The notes under the pieces are model-generated. The model saw only the letters and a list, made by a program, of their open reading frames with translations, ran no database searches and had not been told where the DNA came from. Shown here piece after piece: positions 21,219 to 31,880 of a stretch of 64,000 nucleotides of DNA. The translations under genes were made by a program, and so were the position numbers. Location of the stretch: the NCBI GenBank assembly GCA_026122225.1, contig JANEZZ010002062.1, positions 372,001-436,000 on the forward strand. Reading direction: 5' to 3'. The first letter of the stretch is position 1, and every line of letters starts with the position of its first letter. Source of the stretch: Heloderma charlesbogerti. Its lineage: Eukaryota; Chordata; Lepidosauria; Squamata; Helodermatidae.

Positions 21219-22502
21219 ATCTACTCTTTTATTGATAGATTCATCTTCTTTTTGACCTTATGTAAGCTGCTCTGGGGGCCTTGTCAGCTGAAGAGCAAGA
21301 CAAAAAATGGTTCATGTATATTTTACAAATCTATATAATGAGCAAGGTGATGGTGCTAGGATGTATAACAGTATCTGTTCCCCTAAAAGCAAACAGCACA
21401 CCACTGGGAGCCCCTACAGGGCTCGTTCTTCCAGCCAGCTGCAAAACTACGCTTTATCTCTCTTGCTGGCTGCCTTGTAACGCCAGACTGTTTTTTTTCT
21501 CTGACACACTGCAGAATCCTAGTCTTAGCTCCGCCCTGACTGGGAAGTGTATCATAGCCACCAAATGTAATGGGCCATTTTAAGACATATCTTCTGGACT
21601 CTGGCGCTTATTAAAGTTACACGAGCGAATCACGACCAGTGCAGTCCAGTACAAAAGATGGCCATTTGGCAGTGATTGCAGCAACCCCACAATAAGTGTA
21701 CGATTGTCTCCTAGGGTATCTAGTTAGACTTGAGGAACTTCCTACCATTTTTTATCTTGTTTGGGTGGGTGGGTGGGGGAGATTATGCGGGGGGGCAGGA
21801 TAAGCAAGCCCTACCATGAACGTCTTTTGTGCACCCTTGTAATCTGAATGCAGTGCATGGATCGTGATGTGGGGAGGTTGCTCTCTGGTGATCCCGGAGA
21901 TCTTATGTAGAATTTATTATTGTACTTGGAATACTTTTGGATTCTCTCTCTACTAAATAAGTGTTCAAAGTGATGTACAATAAAAATACAAAAACTGAAA
22001 TACAAAAACCTAGAATGTATTTCAGAATTGGGGATTAGTGTTAAAAAGAGAGAGCGGCATTAACTATTAAAAGCTCAGTGGAACAATATCACCTTCATCA
22101 GCTGTGTAAAGGACACTAAGGAGGAGATTAGCCTAATCATCCTGGAAAGGGTGATGCACAACTGTGGTGCTACTATACAAAAGTCCCTGTTACGATTGCC
22201 CATCAAACTCACCTGTCTCAGAGCCAGGACATGCAACAGGGCCTCAGATGATGAGCACAAATTTCAGGGAGGCTCATACAGGAGGAGGCAGCCTTTTAGA
22301 TACCCTGCCTCCAAGCCATTTAAGGCTTTATTGGTAAGATCTTGATAGGTCATAGGGGAGGAGGTGATGTCTTAAGTGTCTGTGATCAAACCCTGCACCA
22401 GTGTCATTGCTTTTGTCTCTGGTTTGACCTGCAGATGCACTTTTCACAATTGCTTCTTCCTCTGCGATGCCAAATGGGCTGGAGCTCATAATATCATCAA
22501 CA

Positions 22503-22650
22503 TGTGCTGCTTTTCCAGGAAACATTCTAGATTGGCTTGCCATGTATTGGGAGTGTTTGGGAGCTGTCCAAGGTACCGGAGGGGAGCTGGTCAATTTCCC
22601 TGCCTGTCTGTTTCATGGTAGATGGAATGGTGATCACAGACCCAGCTGTC
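22503..22650 (+). repeat. Unnamed interspersed repeat H, copy 1
   Basis: Matches 27864-28020 through blocks GGAAACATTCTAGATTGGC, GAGCTGTCCAAGGTAC, GGAGCTGGTCAATTTCC, CAGCCTGTCT/TGCCTGTCTG and GATCACAGACC. I cannot name it. Similarity may extend upstream of 22503 at a lower level. Confidence 0.7.
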
Positions 22651-22660
22651 TCTGTGCGGG

Positions 22661-22739
22661 GCATCTGCTAGTCCAGAGGTATGCAACATCCGCTAGTCCA
22701 GGGGGCATCTGCTAGTCCGAGGCATCTGCTAGTCCGGGG
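22661..22739. repeat. Four imperfect GCATCTGCTAGTCC repeats
   Basis: Units start at 22661, 22687 (CATCCGCTAGTCC), 22705 and 22722. The array abuts the left end of the next MITE, whose TTATGCAGCCC start resembles the inter-unit GTATGCAACATCC, so it may have grown by slippage at that terminus. Confidence 0.75.
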
Positions 22740-22870
22740 TTATGCAGCCCTAGTGCCCTCCAAATGTTTTGGTCTATAAACCCCATCATCCCTGACATTG
22801 GCCATGCTGGCTGAGGCTCATGGGAGTTGCAGTCCAAAACATCTGGAGGGTACCAGGTTGCCTACTCCTG
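22734..22870. mobile_element. Palindromic hAT MITE
   Basis: CCGGGGTTATGCAGCCC and GGTTGCCTACTCCTG are the inverted ends. The arms TTTGGTCTATAAACCCCATC and GGGAGTTGCAGTCCAAAAC flank ATTGGCCATGCTGGCTGAGG. Confidence 0.85.
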
Positions 22871-23224
22871 CACCTGTCCTTTGTGAACCCTGTTTATAGC
22901 AGCGGCGGAAGCGGCATACCAAGTAGCAATTCCATCAGGAGACTACATGTGTGAGTGCGCATGGAATAAGTTGCATCTTTCATCTAAATCAGGGAAGACC
23001 AACTTTAGTGTTCTTGAGGGTAGGATTCTTTAGTGATGCTAATCTGGGGGCTGTAACTCTCTGACTCCTTCATGTGTGGTCAAGCTCTGTGACAGAGTTG
23101 GCTTTCGTGAGCAGGAAGAATTTCACACGCACGGAGTGCACTTGCATGGATTGTTCAGAGTTTGTTGGTTGGGGATGGGTGAGGTTCAAGAAGTGAATGT
23201 GCATCCTGAAAGATTACCCAAGAG

Positions 23225-23372
23225 CAGCGGTGGGCAGAAAGTACACCTGGATCTCTGGGTGATTTGCAGTAGATCAGCATGGATTTCCAGCTCTGAATTG
23301 TTTGATAATAGCAGCAACAAAATGATGCCCCCCAGCTTAAATTATACTGCTGAAATGAAGAATGCTTCCCAC
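23225..23372 (+). mobile_element. hAT MITE, GGTGGGCAGA/GTAGATC family, truncated
   Basis: CAGCGGTGGGCAGAAAGTAC and GGTGATTTGCAGTAGATCAG match the first half of 60583-60962. The right terminus is absent. Confidence 0.75.
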
Positions 23373-23379
23373 AGCATGT

Positions 23380-24060
23380 ATGCAGATCCCAGATAGAATG
23401 GATGGATGCAGGCGATAAACATCTGTAGTGTTATGATTGCTCTGCCAGGTAATGTGATCTAGTTTCTTGCTTATGACCTTAATGAGAATGAACACCCCAC
23501 CCCCGTTCTCTCACTTTCTCCCCCCCACCCAGTCTACACTGTTGGAGAGCTTCCAGAGTCTGAAATTCCATCGCGAGTAACCTTTTCATTATTTTAATCA
23601 GCTCACAGTGAATGTGAACAACTTCACTTTCCAAGAAGTGGAATTTTGCGTTTTGATGTGCAGGAAAGCAGCATCATGGTGTGTGTGTTTATGGGGGGAA
23701 ATACAAGTCCCACTGATTAGATCTCAGTGCTGACCCATATTAGAGATACTGCAGCTGTGATGTGGGAATCTGGCAGTCCCCTTGGTAGGCTCCCTCTTTC
23801 GTTCTTTCTCATGGTCATACCCTTCTGCCACCACTGTAGTACAATATAAATCATTCCAGCATGACTGGAAGGGAATTGTGGCCAGCTGGTTTATGGAAGG
23901 TGGAAAGCCTCCTGCTGGCTCCTGTGCAGATGCTCTGCAAGCAAAGCTGTGTGCAGATGCTTAGGGATTTTAGGGTTGTTGGTTTTTTGTCTTTTTACTG
24001 CCTGTCCTGGATATGTGAGCTGCTGTCCCCGGTAGGTGGAAGGAAGTCTCCCGGGCATTA
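23380..24060. other. No recognisable repeat; possible conserved block
   Basis: The part 23570-23650 (CATTATTTTAATCAGCTCAC and neighbours) is AT-rich and matches no repeat I know. The rest shows nothing I can assign. Confidence 0.3.
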
Positions 24061-24063
24061 ATG

Positions 24064-24460
24064 TAGTGGTAAATTGTGAAGTGCAGGTGCTTATCATGAC
24101 AGTCCGAATGGCCGCATCCCCAAGGAGAAGAATTCAGGCAGGCGTGTTGATCCAAATCAACAATCCAGTCCTAGCAGCTTTCATCTTCAGCAGGAGCAAG
24201 TCTTTTGTATGGCTAATGGGTCTTGACTGCCTATTCAAGACCAACCCACCCACCAAATTCTTTGTATTACAACAAGGATAGCTCCAAGCAATACATTGTT
24301 GCTGGGAAAGTCCATTTCTCCCCTAGCTAGTGTGAGGATTGAAGCTGAGCTCAAGAGAGAACAGGGAATTCTGAGGGGGTAGCAGGTGACATCAGCATCC
24401 CTTCTAATAAAAAAATGTGCTGGTGCTGCATTCCTGTGAACCCTGGCTGCACTGCACCAC
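24064..24460 (+). repeat. Unnamed interspersed repeat I, copy 1
   Basis: Collinear with 53275-53658: GAAGTGCAGG, ATCATGACAGTC, AAGGAGA, ATTCAGGCAGGCGTGTT, GTCTTTTGT, GCTAATGGGTCTTGACTGCC, ATTCAAGACC, ACAAGGATAGCTC, GCTGGGAAAGTCCA, ACTGAG-like and CTTCTAATAA segments occur in the same order. There are no terminal repeats and no convincing frame. It is probably an old transposon or LTR fragment absent from my knowledge. Confidence 0.7.
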
Positions 24461-24879
24461 TGCTCCCAGGTCTGGGAGGGACTGAGGTTTAGGTGGACTG
24501 AGGTTTTGGTGGTCTTTGGAGGACTGGGGTTTAAATAGACTTTGCAGGACCTGGCCTTGATGCTGGTTTGGGGCGGGAGGTGCTGATTCATTATTATGGG
24601 AGACGAACACAGGAGGACTAGAAGCATAAGACTGAACTAGACGTTTGGCCTAGGGCAGTGTTGAGCAGCCAAGGAGCAAGGAAAGGATGCAGTGTGCAAC
24701 AGAGAAATAACAGACGGGAGGGGGAATCTTAACCCTTCTCCCATCCACTGCTTTCCCCTCTCAGCACCTCCCCAGACTGCTTCCCTCTCCCAACAACATT
24801 GCAAACATGCATCTGAGAACCCCTGTTGGAGGAAGGGGCTTTTAAATCACCCTGATGATGACTTCTTTTTCATTTTTGC

Positions 24880-25075
24880 TTTGTTGATCAGCATTGCTAC
24901 TTATTTTATTTTTTTATAGGGTGTTTTTACAATATGGTCCATTCTTACTTTATAGTATTATTTATTTATTTAATATATTTATTTTATATGTTATTTTTAA
25001 GTAGTTTGTTGTTAGCCATCTGGGAGTTTGGGACCAAAGGTGTTTTACAAATATTTTAATAAAAATAAATTAGAA
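24880..25075 (+). mobile_element. LINE/SINE 3' tail fragment
   Basis: TTATTTATTTAATATATTTATT, then GTAGTTTGTTGTTAGCCATC and TTTTAATAAAAATAAATT, has the layout of LINE 3' regions of this window (a run, a CCATCTGGGAG-type motif, an AATAAA-type tail). The coding part is absent. Confidence 0.4.
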
Positions 25076-25079
25076 AATG

Positions 25080-26100
25080 ATGGGGGTGGGGAAGGGTTAA
25101 GCCACCCCCATTACTTCTCTGCTGTAGATCATGTCCTCCTCATTGCTGCTTTGCAACTATTTTGGAGTCGGGGTGTCCCAGGTTCCCAGGCTTGGGTCCC
25201 TGTCTAAACATCTAGCTGATCCCTCAGCCAGTCATAATTTGGGATGCGTGAGTCCAGTGAGATACTATATTCATTCTAATTTGGCTTGGCACTTGGGCAA
25301 TGGAAACTTGGCAAAAAAACCCTGAATTCTGTGACCTGTATAAATTATGCAAATTGGGCACATTTCCACAGTTTCTCTCTTTCTCATGGAGCATGGTAAA
25401 CTCAGGCAAGCTTGTGCATTATTCTGCAAGCCCCCAAAGAGGAAGCACAATTTAGTTGTGCTTCCTTGTAATGTGAAAAGTTTCTATGGCATTTTGCCAG
25501 AAGATGCCCACTTGTTCCTTCTGAACGTAATGAGAAAATGAGTGCAAGTGCACACAGTAGTTGAGATGATCAGAATACTGAATTTGGTACCCAGTATGAA
25601 TTTCTGCGCTGGCATGCTGTCTCCATGGAATCCCAGAGTAGGCACACTCCTGCCTGTATGCGATAAAAATCCCTCTGGCCTTAATGATGCTGCATGTTTT
25701 CCTCCAAGTTGGTTTTGAACCCTGTGATTTGCCTCAGATCCTTGCTGGATTTGTGTGGCTGGAGGCTCTGGATAGCTACACGACTGCAACATGGGGTAGA
25801 AACTAGAGCAGGGAAAGAACATGTGGATTAATAAGCACACAGGGTTCAGGCACACAGTGGAAGTAGCATTCCAACGCTGATTGTGCACATGTGACATAGA
25901 GGAGAGTGTATATACCCTGTGGGTGTCTGTAGAAAACCGAGCTCACCTGTGATAATGCGGTGGGCCTGAACCAGTGGGGGGAAAAGATTCCCTGGCACTC
26001 TCCCTGCCCATCTCAGCCAAGCAAAAGCTGCTATAAGGCATGACAGCTACCCATCGATCCTAGCTGCTGAAGATATAGCTTGTGAGGCATTTGCAATGAG
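25080..26100. other. No recognisable gene or repeat
   Basis: I find no repeat family, inverted ends or protein-like frame in this kilobase. Confidence 0.4.
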
Positions 26101-26112
26101 CTAAAACTGACC

Positions 26113-26444
26113 GCAGTGGCTTAGTGGTTAAGACACTGAACTGCAGACTGGAAGGTCGGCAGGTCAGCAGTTCGAGACCCGAGTGCCGCGTGACGGAGTG
26201 AGCTCCCATCTTCAGTCCCAGCTTCTGCCAACCTAGCAGTTCGAAAGCAAGAAATTGCAAGTAGATAAATAGGTACCGCCTCGGCGGGAAAGGTAACAGC
26301 GTTCCGTGCACCTTGGTGTTCAGTCATGCCGGCTACATGACCATGGAAGCGTCTTCGGACAGCGCTGGCTCTTCGGCTTAGAAACGGGGATGAGCACTGC
26401 ACCCTAGAGTCGGACACGACTGGTTGGGGACACCTTTACCTTTT
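26113..26444 (+). mobile_element. Sauria-type SINE with 11-bp target duplication
   Basis: A tRNA-derived head (GGCTTAGTGGTTAAG near the A box, AGCAGTTCGAGACCC as the B box) is followed by a body and a tail with GGCTACATGACC, CTCTTCGGCTTAGAAA and AGAGTCGGACACGACTGG, then CCTTTACC. That tail is the RTE/Bov-B-related 3' end that defines Sauria SINEs, which are restricted to squamates and their close kin. The direct repeat TAAAACTGACC lies at 26102-26112 and 26445-26455 exactly, showing an intact retroposition event. This is the best taxonomic marker in the window. Confidence 0.92.
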
Positions 26445-26466
26445 TAAAACTGACCTACTGAGTCTT

Positions 26467-26581
26467 CAGAAACCTGGTGCCCTCCAGCAGTTTTGAACTA
26501 CAACTCCCATAATCCCTGATGGTTAGCCATGCTGGGAGTGGTAGTCCAAAACATCTGGAGGGACCACATTACCTACCCCTG
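26467..26581. mobile_element. Palindromic hAT MITE, left end trimmed
   Basis: AAACCTGGTGCCCTCCAGCA and TGGAGGGACCACATTACC are inverted arms; it closes with CTACCCCTG. The outer left terminus has lost its CAGGGGTAGG. Confidence 0.75.
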
Positions 26582-26605
26582 GTCTGCCCAGTAGAGGCTT
26601 TATTT

Positions 26606-26972
26606 CAGGGGTGCGGAACCTCTTTCAGCCCAAAGGCTGAATCCCATTTCAGAGAATCTCTTGGGGGCCGCATTCCAGTGGTGGGTGGGGCCAAAGACAA
26701 AAAGGGTGGGACCAAAACCAAAGGGGTGTGGCCAACAGACTAGTATGTTTTAGCTTAAAGGTCTTACTGCCAGTAACTAAGCCTTAGGAGAGGCATCTTG
26801 ACTTTTAGAATGGGGGGAAAACATGCAAAGGCTGGAAAACCACCGAACAATCAGTGTCCACAGGAAAGGGGATGGGGGTGGGGGTGATCCTCTTAGGAGC
26901 CTTGGAGGGCTGGATTTAGCCTCCTGGAGGGCTGGATTTGGTCCTAGGCCTGAGGTTCTTCCCCCCCCCCCA
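26606..26972 (+). mobile_element. hAT MITE, CCTTTTAGAATGGGG family, full length
   Basis: Starts CAGGGGTGCGGAACCTCTTT and ends GAGGTTCTTC plus a C-run replacing CACCCCTG. The inner landmarks are GGGGGCCGCATTCCAGTGG, GGAGAGGCATCTTGAC and CTTTTAGAATGGGG. The flanks CTTTATTT (26598-26605) and CTTTACTG (26973-26980) agree at six of eight positions. It carries no coding capacity. Confidence 0.85.
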
Positions 26973-26999
26973 CTTTACTGGATGTTCTAACCCCACTGT

Positions 27000-27860
27000 A
27001 CGTTTTGGGGTTATAATTGAACCCAAGATGGTAGGAAAAATAGGGGAAATGCTCCCCTTAACCCTCTGCAGTTTCCTGTTCCACATATTCTCTGATAAAG
27101 CGGCTGGTTTTGTTCTGTGCTTTTCACCACCCCCTCATTGTGTTTTTGTTTAGCTTGGTATTTCAGTAATAGGGTTATTGGAGTCTGTTAATGTGAATGG
27201 GAAAAAATTAAATCCCACACATCTAAGGAACTGGAGATCTCTAAATGACTCCAATCTGGTAAAAACCCTCATTTAACAAGTGTTGATACAGCAGTTAAAT
27301 AATGAGGACTTAGCCATTCAGCATTGTCTTCTTATTCATGCCTCTAGGAGGTTTGAGTCGAAGGGAAAAAGTGGAATCAGAGGTCTGTGAAACGCCTTAC
27401 AGGCTCCAGATGCTATCCTTGTTTAGCTTTACCTTACATGTTAAGCAGTAATCTTTAATGCAGTTCCATGTTCTTGACATGACATTAGAGTCACTGTCAA
27501 AAACAAATGCCTATCTTTCTCTCTCGACTAAACTGGAATCTATTCGACTCCCATGTAAGATTAGAAAGTGCCTTTGACAAGTTATGGGGATTAAACACCA
27601 AGGAAAAGCCCAATCTAAAATGTTTTTTAAAAGTATATAGCAAAATCCTGTAAGCTCCTGGTAGCCCAATTCTGTTTTGCTTCCAACCCTTCCATTATCC
27701 TTCTATAATAGTTTGTGGGCCCCTGGAGTTCCAGCTGTGAGATTGTGATACCTCTGTACAAACAACTTTAGTAGATGCCAGCATACATGTGTACATGTGG
27801 AAATTCCTGCATGTGGATTTTCAGTGCCTGCAGGAAAAGGACCTTCAGACTATGATTTCT
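27000..27860. other. AT-rich single-copy-looking DNA
   Basis: No repeat or exon is recognisable. The segment 27155-27330 (GTTAATGTGAATGGG, AAAAAATTAAATCCC, CAGCAGTTAAATAATGAGG) is AT-rich and might be conserved non-coding DNA, on composition only. Confidence 0.3.
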
Positions 27861-27863
27861 ACC

Positions 27864-28020
27864 TCTTGCTGATTTTCCCTGGAAACATTGTGTATTGGCT
27901 TTCCATCACCGTGCATTGGAGCATTGGGAACTGAGCTGTCCAAGGTACTGGACAAGAGCTGGTCAGTTCCCCAGCCTGTCTAATTCATAGCAGATATAGA
28001 ATGCTGATCACGGACCAAAC
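27864..28020 (+). repeat. Unnamed interspersed repeat H, copy 2
   Basis: Second copy of the family at 22503-22650, with GGAAACATTGTGTATTGGC, CTGAGCTGTCCAAGGTAC, GAGCTGGTCAGTTCC and CTGATCACGGACC in the same order. Divergence is roughly a quarter of positions by eye. Confidence 0.7.
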
Positions 28021-28261
28021 TTTGCTCTTTTCCAGCAATGAAGCGAATTTCCCTCTGACATTCTGAAACACCTGGTAATAAAAAATGCTAGGACCTAGGA
28101 GTTAGTCTTTCTCCATTCACATATTTATTTTACCTGGTTTTTTTAGTTTTTTTTTTTAAATCCCACCTTATTCTAAAGGTATCTCCAAACCGTTCAGATG
28201 TATTTATAGATATGGTACGTATAATATACATTGATTAAATAATGATAAAATAATAATACAG

Positions 28262-28379
28262 CAGCCTTCTCCAACTTGGTGCCCTTGATGTTTTGGACCA
28301 CAACTCCCAGGATTCCTGGCTGGGGCTGATGGGTATTGACATCCCAAACATTTGGTGGACACCAGGCTGGGGAAGACGC
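28262..28379. mobile_element. Palindromic hAT MITE
   Basis: CAGCCTTCTCCAACTTGGTG and CACCAGGCTGGGGAAGACG are inverted. The arms TTGGACCACAACTCCCAGGA and TGATGGGTATTGACATCCC surround GGCTGGGG. Confidence 0.8.
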
Positions 28380-28473
28380 TTCTGGAGACTCAAGACATAG
28401 GAACATAGCAAGCCTTATAATAAGTCCAACCTTTCTTGGTCCATCAAGCTCTGTCATCTGTCCCCCCATCCTT

Positions 28474-28541
28474 TCCTGGCTGGGGATGATGGGAGTTGTA
28501 GTCCAACACATGGAACAGGCCTGGTTGGAGAAGACTGCTTA
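28474..28541. mobile_element. Palindromic hAT MITE, right half
   Basis: GGCTGGGGATGATGGGAGTT, GTAGTCCAACACATGG and CCTGGTTGGAGAAG match the right arm and terminus of the family. Confidence 0.7.
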
Positions 28542-28545
28542 GGCC

Positions 28546-28661
28546 ATGGCTCTCCAGGGTTTCAAGCTGGAGTCTTTCCCAGCTCTAGCTGGAGAGGCGG
28601 GGAATTGAACCTGGAACCTTCTGCATGCAAAGCAGGGGCTCCACCACTGAGCTGTGGGCTC
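28546..28661 (-). mobile_element. tRNA-Ala SINE, head and part of body
   Basis: On the minus strand: CAGCTCAGTGGTGGAGCCCC (A-box region), TGCTTTGCATGCAGAAGGTT, a GTTCAATTCCC B box, then the body to about CCCTGGAGAGCC. The 3' part is missing. Confidence 0.8.
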
Positions 28662-28671
28662 TCTCTGATCA

Positions 28672-28731
28672 TTAGGATGATGGGAGCAGTAGTCCAAAGC
28701 ATCTGGAGGGCACCAGGTTATGGAAGGCTTG
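28672..28731. mobile_element. Palindromic hAT MITE, right half
   Basis: GATGATGGGAGCAGTAGTCC and GGGCACCAGGTTATGGAAGG match the right arm. It sits between two SINE fragments. Confidence 0.7.
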
Positions 28732-28732
28732 T

Positions 28733-28915
28733 GTAGAGTGTTGGATTAGGGTGAGGGAGTTATGGATTCGAATCTCTACCCAGTCACAGTGGATGACCCT
28801 GTGGCAGTCACACACTCTCAGACTAATCGACCTCACAGGATCGTTGTGAAGATAAGGGTGAGGAACAGCCACATATGGTGTTCAGAGCTCCTTGGATGAA
28901 GGGCTGAATAAAAAT
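28733..28915 (+). mobile_element. Second-family tRNA SINE, diverged
   Basis: TAGAGTGTTGGATTAGGGTG, GGATTCGAATCTC (B box), CACACACTCTCAGACTAA, CCTCACAGGATCGTTGTGA and the AATGTAATAAAAATAA tail follow the order of the copies at 39747 and 59572. More diverged than both. Confidence 0.75.
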
Positions 28916-29199
28916 GTAATAAAAATAACTCCTGGGGGGGGTGAAGGTAGGAAATGGTGATGAACTTGGGTGAGAAGAGCTGAGCAGAAGGAACTATGAA
29001 GATTAATGCTAATGTTCAAATAAACGAGTCTTAATACTCATGCAGGAAAAATTAACATGGAAGCATCCCAAGGTAATTACACCCCCCCCCTTTTTAAGGA
29101 TGGAAAGTGCATTTTGCAAGCTGGTGCTGTTTGCCTGGGGACAAAACAAAGGGGTGTTTGGGTGTCTCCCCCACCCCACCCCAAGTTTAATATCCACTG

Positions 29200-29345
29200 C
29201 CCAGATTTCTCTTTGAAAAAGAGGAAGTCAATCCTGCTTTTGACATTAAATGATTATCTCTCCAAGCTTGCTAATTGCCTAATAAATCTTTTTAAATGGG
29301 CTCAATTTTACAGAACGTACTAAAGCCTCGAAAGCAATGTTTTGC
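29200..29345. other. AT-rich non-repeat block, candidate conserved element
   Basis: GACATTAAATGATTATCTCT, GCTAATTGCCTAATAAATC and neighbouring sequence resemble no repeat here and contain several homeodomain-like TAAT cores. Suggestive composition only. Confidence 0.3.
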
Positions 29346-29610
29346 CCAATAAAGGATGGTACAGAAAACTAAAAAACACATGAAGATGGATGGCCCTTGC
29401 TTGGTGATGAGTAACAAGCCATTTCAGGCTGTGCTGAGCACATTTTTACTGTAAAAGGTCACAACTGCTGGTGGGGGGCAGTCATAATTGGGGCCATGGG
29501 GGTTAAATGCATCAAGTGGCCGCTAGTAACATCCATCATAATGAGTTACTGCTCAAAAGTAAATGGGAGATTCTAGACGGGATCCAGCAGGGATTGGGAG
29601 TGCCTAGCAC

Positions 29611-29830
29611 CACTGGAGGCTGGTGGCTCCAACTTTGGTGGGGCTGTCATTCCATTCTGGGTGTCAGCCAGAACCAGACAGAACTCTAAAGGAGCTATCC
29701 GAGGTGCTGAACTCCAGCCCCAAACTGGGTTTGGCACCTTGGATAGCTCCTTTAGAGGTCTAGCTGGTTCTGACTGAAACCCAGAATGGATCCACAGCCC
29801 CACCGAAATCGGAGCCACCAGCCTGCACAG
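29611..29830. mobile_element. Palindromic hAT MITE, CAGTGGAGGCTGG family
   Basis: CACTGGAGGCTGGTGGCTCC is mirrored by GGAGCCACCAGCCTGCACAG. The arms ACTCTAAAGGAGCTATCC and GGATAGCTCCTTTAGAGGTC are inverted across the middle. The flanks CCTAGCAC (29603-29610) and CCTAGAAC (29831-29838) differ at one base. It is 220 bp and non-coding. Confidence 0.9.
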
Positions 29831-30213
29831 CCTAGAACTTTTTAAGGGGAGCTGTAGCATCAGCGCCCCTCACGTTTCCTTCACCTTTGAGGCTCCAGTC
29901 TTGCAAAGCTGCATGACAGTTTATTTCTCTCTAATCAAGTAGGGAAGCGTTTGCTCAGCAGCAACCTCAAGAAGCAACCCAGGTCGCAGGTTACGATGCA
30001 GACCTGATGGTGCTCACGTGATTCTTGGTGGCATCTTACACCATTAGCCACAGGTCTGGGTCTTCCCTTATCATGGGGGAACTGAAGGGGCACAGTCACT
30101 GCAGTCTTCACTAGCACACCCGGTATTAAATGGAACTTTTTGTGTGTGTTGCTGCCCTGCTTGCCAGTCTGAAACATGATAGGGCTTTCACAGTAGAGAT
30201 GCCAGGCACAGAG

Positions 30214-30337
30214 CAGCCTTGCCCGAGCTGGCATCCTCCAGATGTGTGGACAACAGCTCCCATCAGCCAGCAAGCCAGTGGCCAAGGATGATAGGAATGT
30301 AGTCCAAAACATCTGGAGGGCAAGTTGAGGAAGGCTG
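30214..30337. mobile_element. Palindromic hAT MITE
   Basis: The ends CAGCCTTGCCCGAGCTGG and GTTGAGGAAGGCTG are inverted. The octamers GCACAGAG (30206-30213) and GTATAGAG (30338-30345) agree at six of eight. Confidence 0.85.
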
Positions 30338-30548
30338 GTATAGAGCAGAACCACTCTGTATTCATAGAGGGTCATGGCCAATGGTGGTTTTCAATACAAA
30401 ATCAGAAGTTCAGGCTCTGTATGTGTGACTCTTGCCTTGTCCTGTCTATATGGGGAGAGAATAGAGCAGGAGCTGTTCACGGTCCTGAATCCTTCCCCAC
30501 CCCCCCTTCCATTAATGGAAGTTGTCTTCAGATTGGGATTCCTTAGAT

Positions 30549-30659
30549 CAAGAATAGGCAATCTGGTGCCCTCCACATGTTTTTGACCACAGCCCCCATA
30601 ATTTTGGACTGGGAGTTGTAGTCCAAAGCATCAGGAGGGCACCGGATTGCCTGCTCCTG
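30549..30659. mobile_element. Palindromic hAT MITE, centre deleted
   Basis: CAAGAATAGGCAATCTGGTG and CACCGGATTGCCTGCTCCTG are inverted ends. The central loop of the family is missing. Confidence 0.8.
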
Positions 30660-30718
30660 CCTAGACCTAAGCAGCAGAGATTTGAATAGACAGAGCATAG
30701 TCAATACTGAATCCAGGC

Positions 30719-30854
30719 CAGCCTTCCCCAGCCTGGTGCCTGCCAGCTGCTTTGGACTTCAACTCTCATCAACCCCGGCCAGCATGGCCAGTAATCTGGA
30801 ATTCTGAGAGTTGTGGTCCAAAACATCTGGAGGGGACCAGGTTGGGGAAGGCTG
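30719..30854. mobile_element. Palindromic hAT MITE
   Basis: CAGCCTTCCCCAGCCTGGTG and CAGGTTGGGGAAGGCTG are nearly perfect inverted ends. The octamers ATCCAGGC (30711-30718) and ATCTAGGA (30855-30862) agree at six of eight. Confidence 0.85.
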
Positions 30855-31102
30855 ATCTAGGATATGAGGTGGAGCTCTTGGGAGGGAAATATAAAGCCTC
30901 ACTTGGACAGCAATTTCATATTTCCTCTGGCCCTGGGGTCTCTAACTTGTGACTGTGGGCACCAATGTGCCTGCAGATACCTCTCTTGGTGCCCACCAAA
31001 CTCCCTGCCTCTACTGATCTTTATTATTTCTTGAGATATTAAAAATAGTTATTTTAACAGTGAGGCCGGCAAAAAGCAAAGTGAAGGGCTGCCCTCCAGC
31101 AC

Positions 31103-31880
31103 GTTGTTGTTGTTGTTGTTGTTGTTGTTATTAATTACATTTCTATACCATCCCATTGCTGAAGCTCTCTGGGCAGTTTACAGAAGTTAAAACATTAAAA
31201 TACAATATACAAAGTTTAAAATCCATTTACATAAAAGCACACTAACAATATACACAAACAACATATAACTAAAAACAACTTTGAACAGTCTGCCATAACT
31301 AAAGACACAACCAGGACCAATTAAAACTCATCATGTGCTGTCAAATGCCTGGAAAAAGAGATACTCCTTAACCTGGCGCTGAAAAGATAACAATGGTGGC
31401 ACCAGGTGGACCTCATCAAGGAGCTTGTTCCATAGATGGGGGGCCACCACTGAGAGGTCTTTGGGGCTTTATAGGTTAAAACCAGCACCTTGAATTGGGC
31501 TTGGAAGAATATGGGCAGCCAGCGCAAGTGGGCCAGAGTCAATCTTATATGTGCGGACCTTCTAGTCCCAGTTATCAATCTGGCTGCTGCACTTCGCACG
31601 AGCTGCAACTTCCGAACCATCTTCAAAGGCAGCCCCATGTAGAGCGCTTTGCAGTAATCTAACTTGGAGGTTACCAGAGCATAGACAACTGAAGCCAGGT
31701 TATCCCTGTCCAGATAGGAGCATAGCTGGGCCACCAACTGACACTGGTAGAAGGCACTCCATGCCACTGAGGCTACCTGAGCCTCAAGTGACAAAGATTG
31801 TTCCAGGAGGACCCCCAAGCTACAGACCTGCTCCTTCAGGGGGAGTGCAATCCAGGTAGTATGGATGGATAGTGCAACCC
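31103..31880 (-). mobile_element. L2 LINE 3' fragment nested in a hAT
   Basis: On the minus strand the C-terminal L2 coding region (see 31321-31818) is followed by a 3' region with CTGTAAACTGCCCAGAGAG and AGAAATGTAATTAATAA and a (GTT)n/(AAC)n run at the insertion edge. The 5' end is truncated, as is usual for target-primed LINE insertion. Confidence 0.8.
31321..31818 (-). pseudogene. L2 ORF C-terminal fragment
   Basis: The 165-residue frame contains ASVVYALVTSKLDYCKALYM, then GLPLKMVRKLQLVRSAAARL, RWLPIFFQAQFKVLVLTYKA and SARLRSISFSRHL, matching the region after the reverse transcriptase core in the intact L2 protein at 55540-57456. The catalytic RT motifs are not included. It is a dead 5'-truncated copy, clearly more diverged than the two L2 copies at the end of the window. 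Confidence 0.85.

Noticed and set aside
22661..22739. CRISPR-like array
   Set aside because: Four short imperfect units with almost no spacers, in a vertebrate genome; ordinary tandem repeat.
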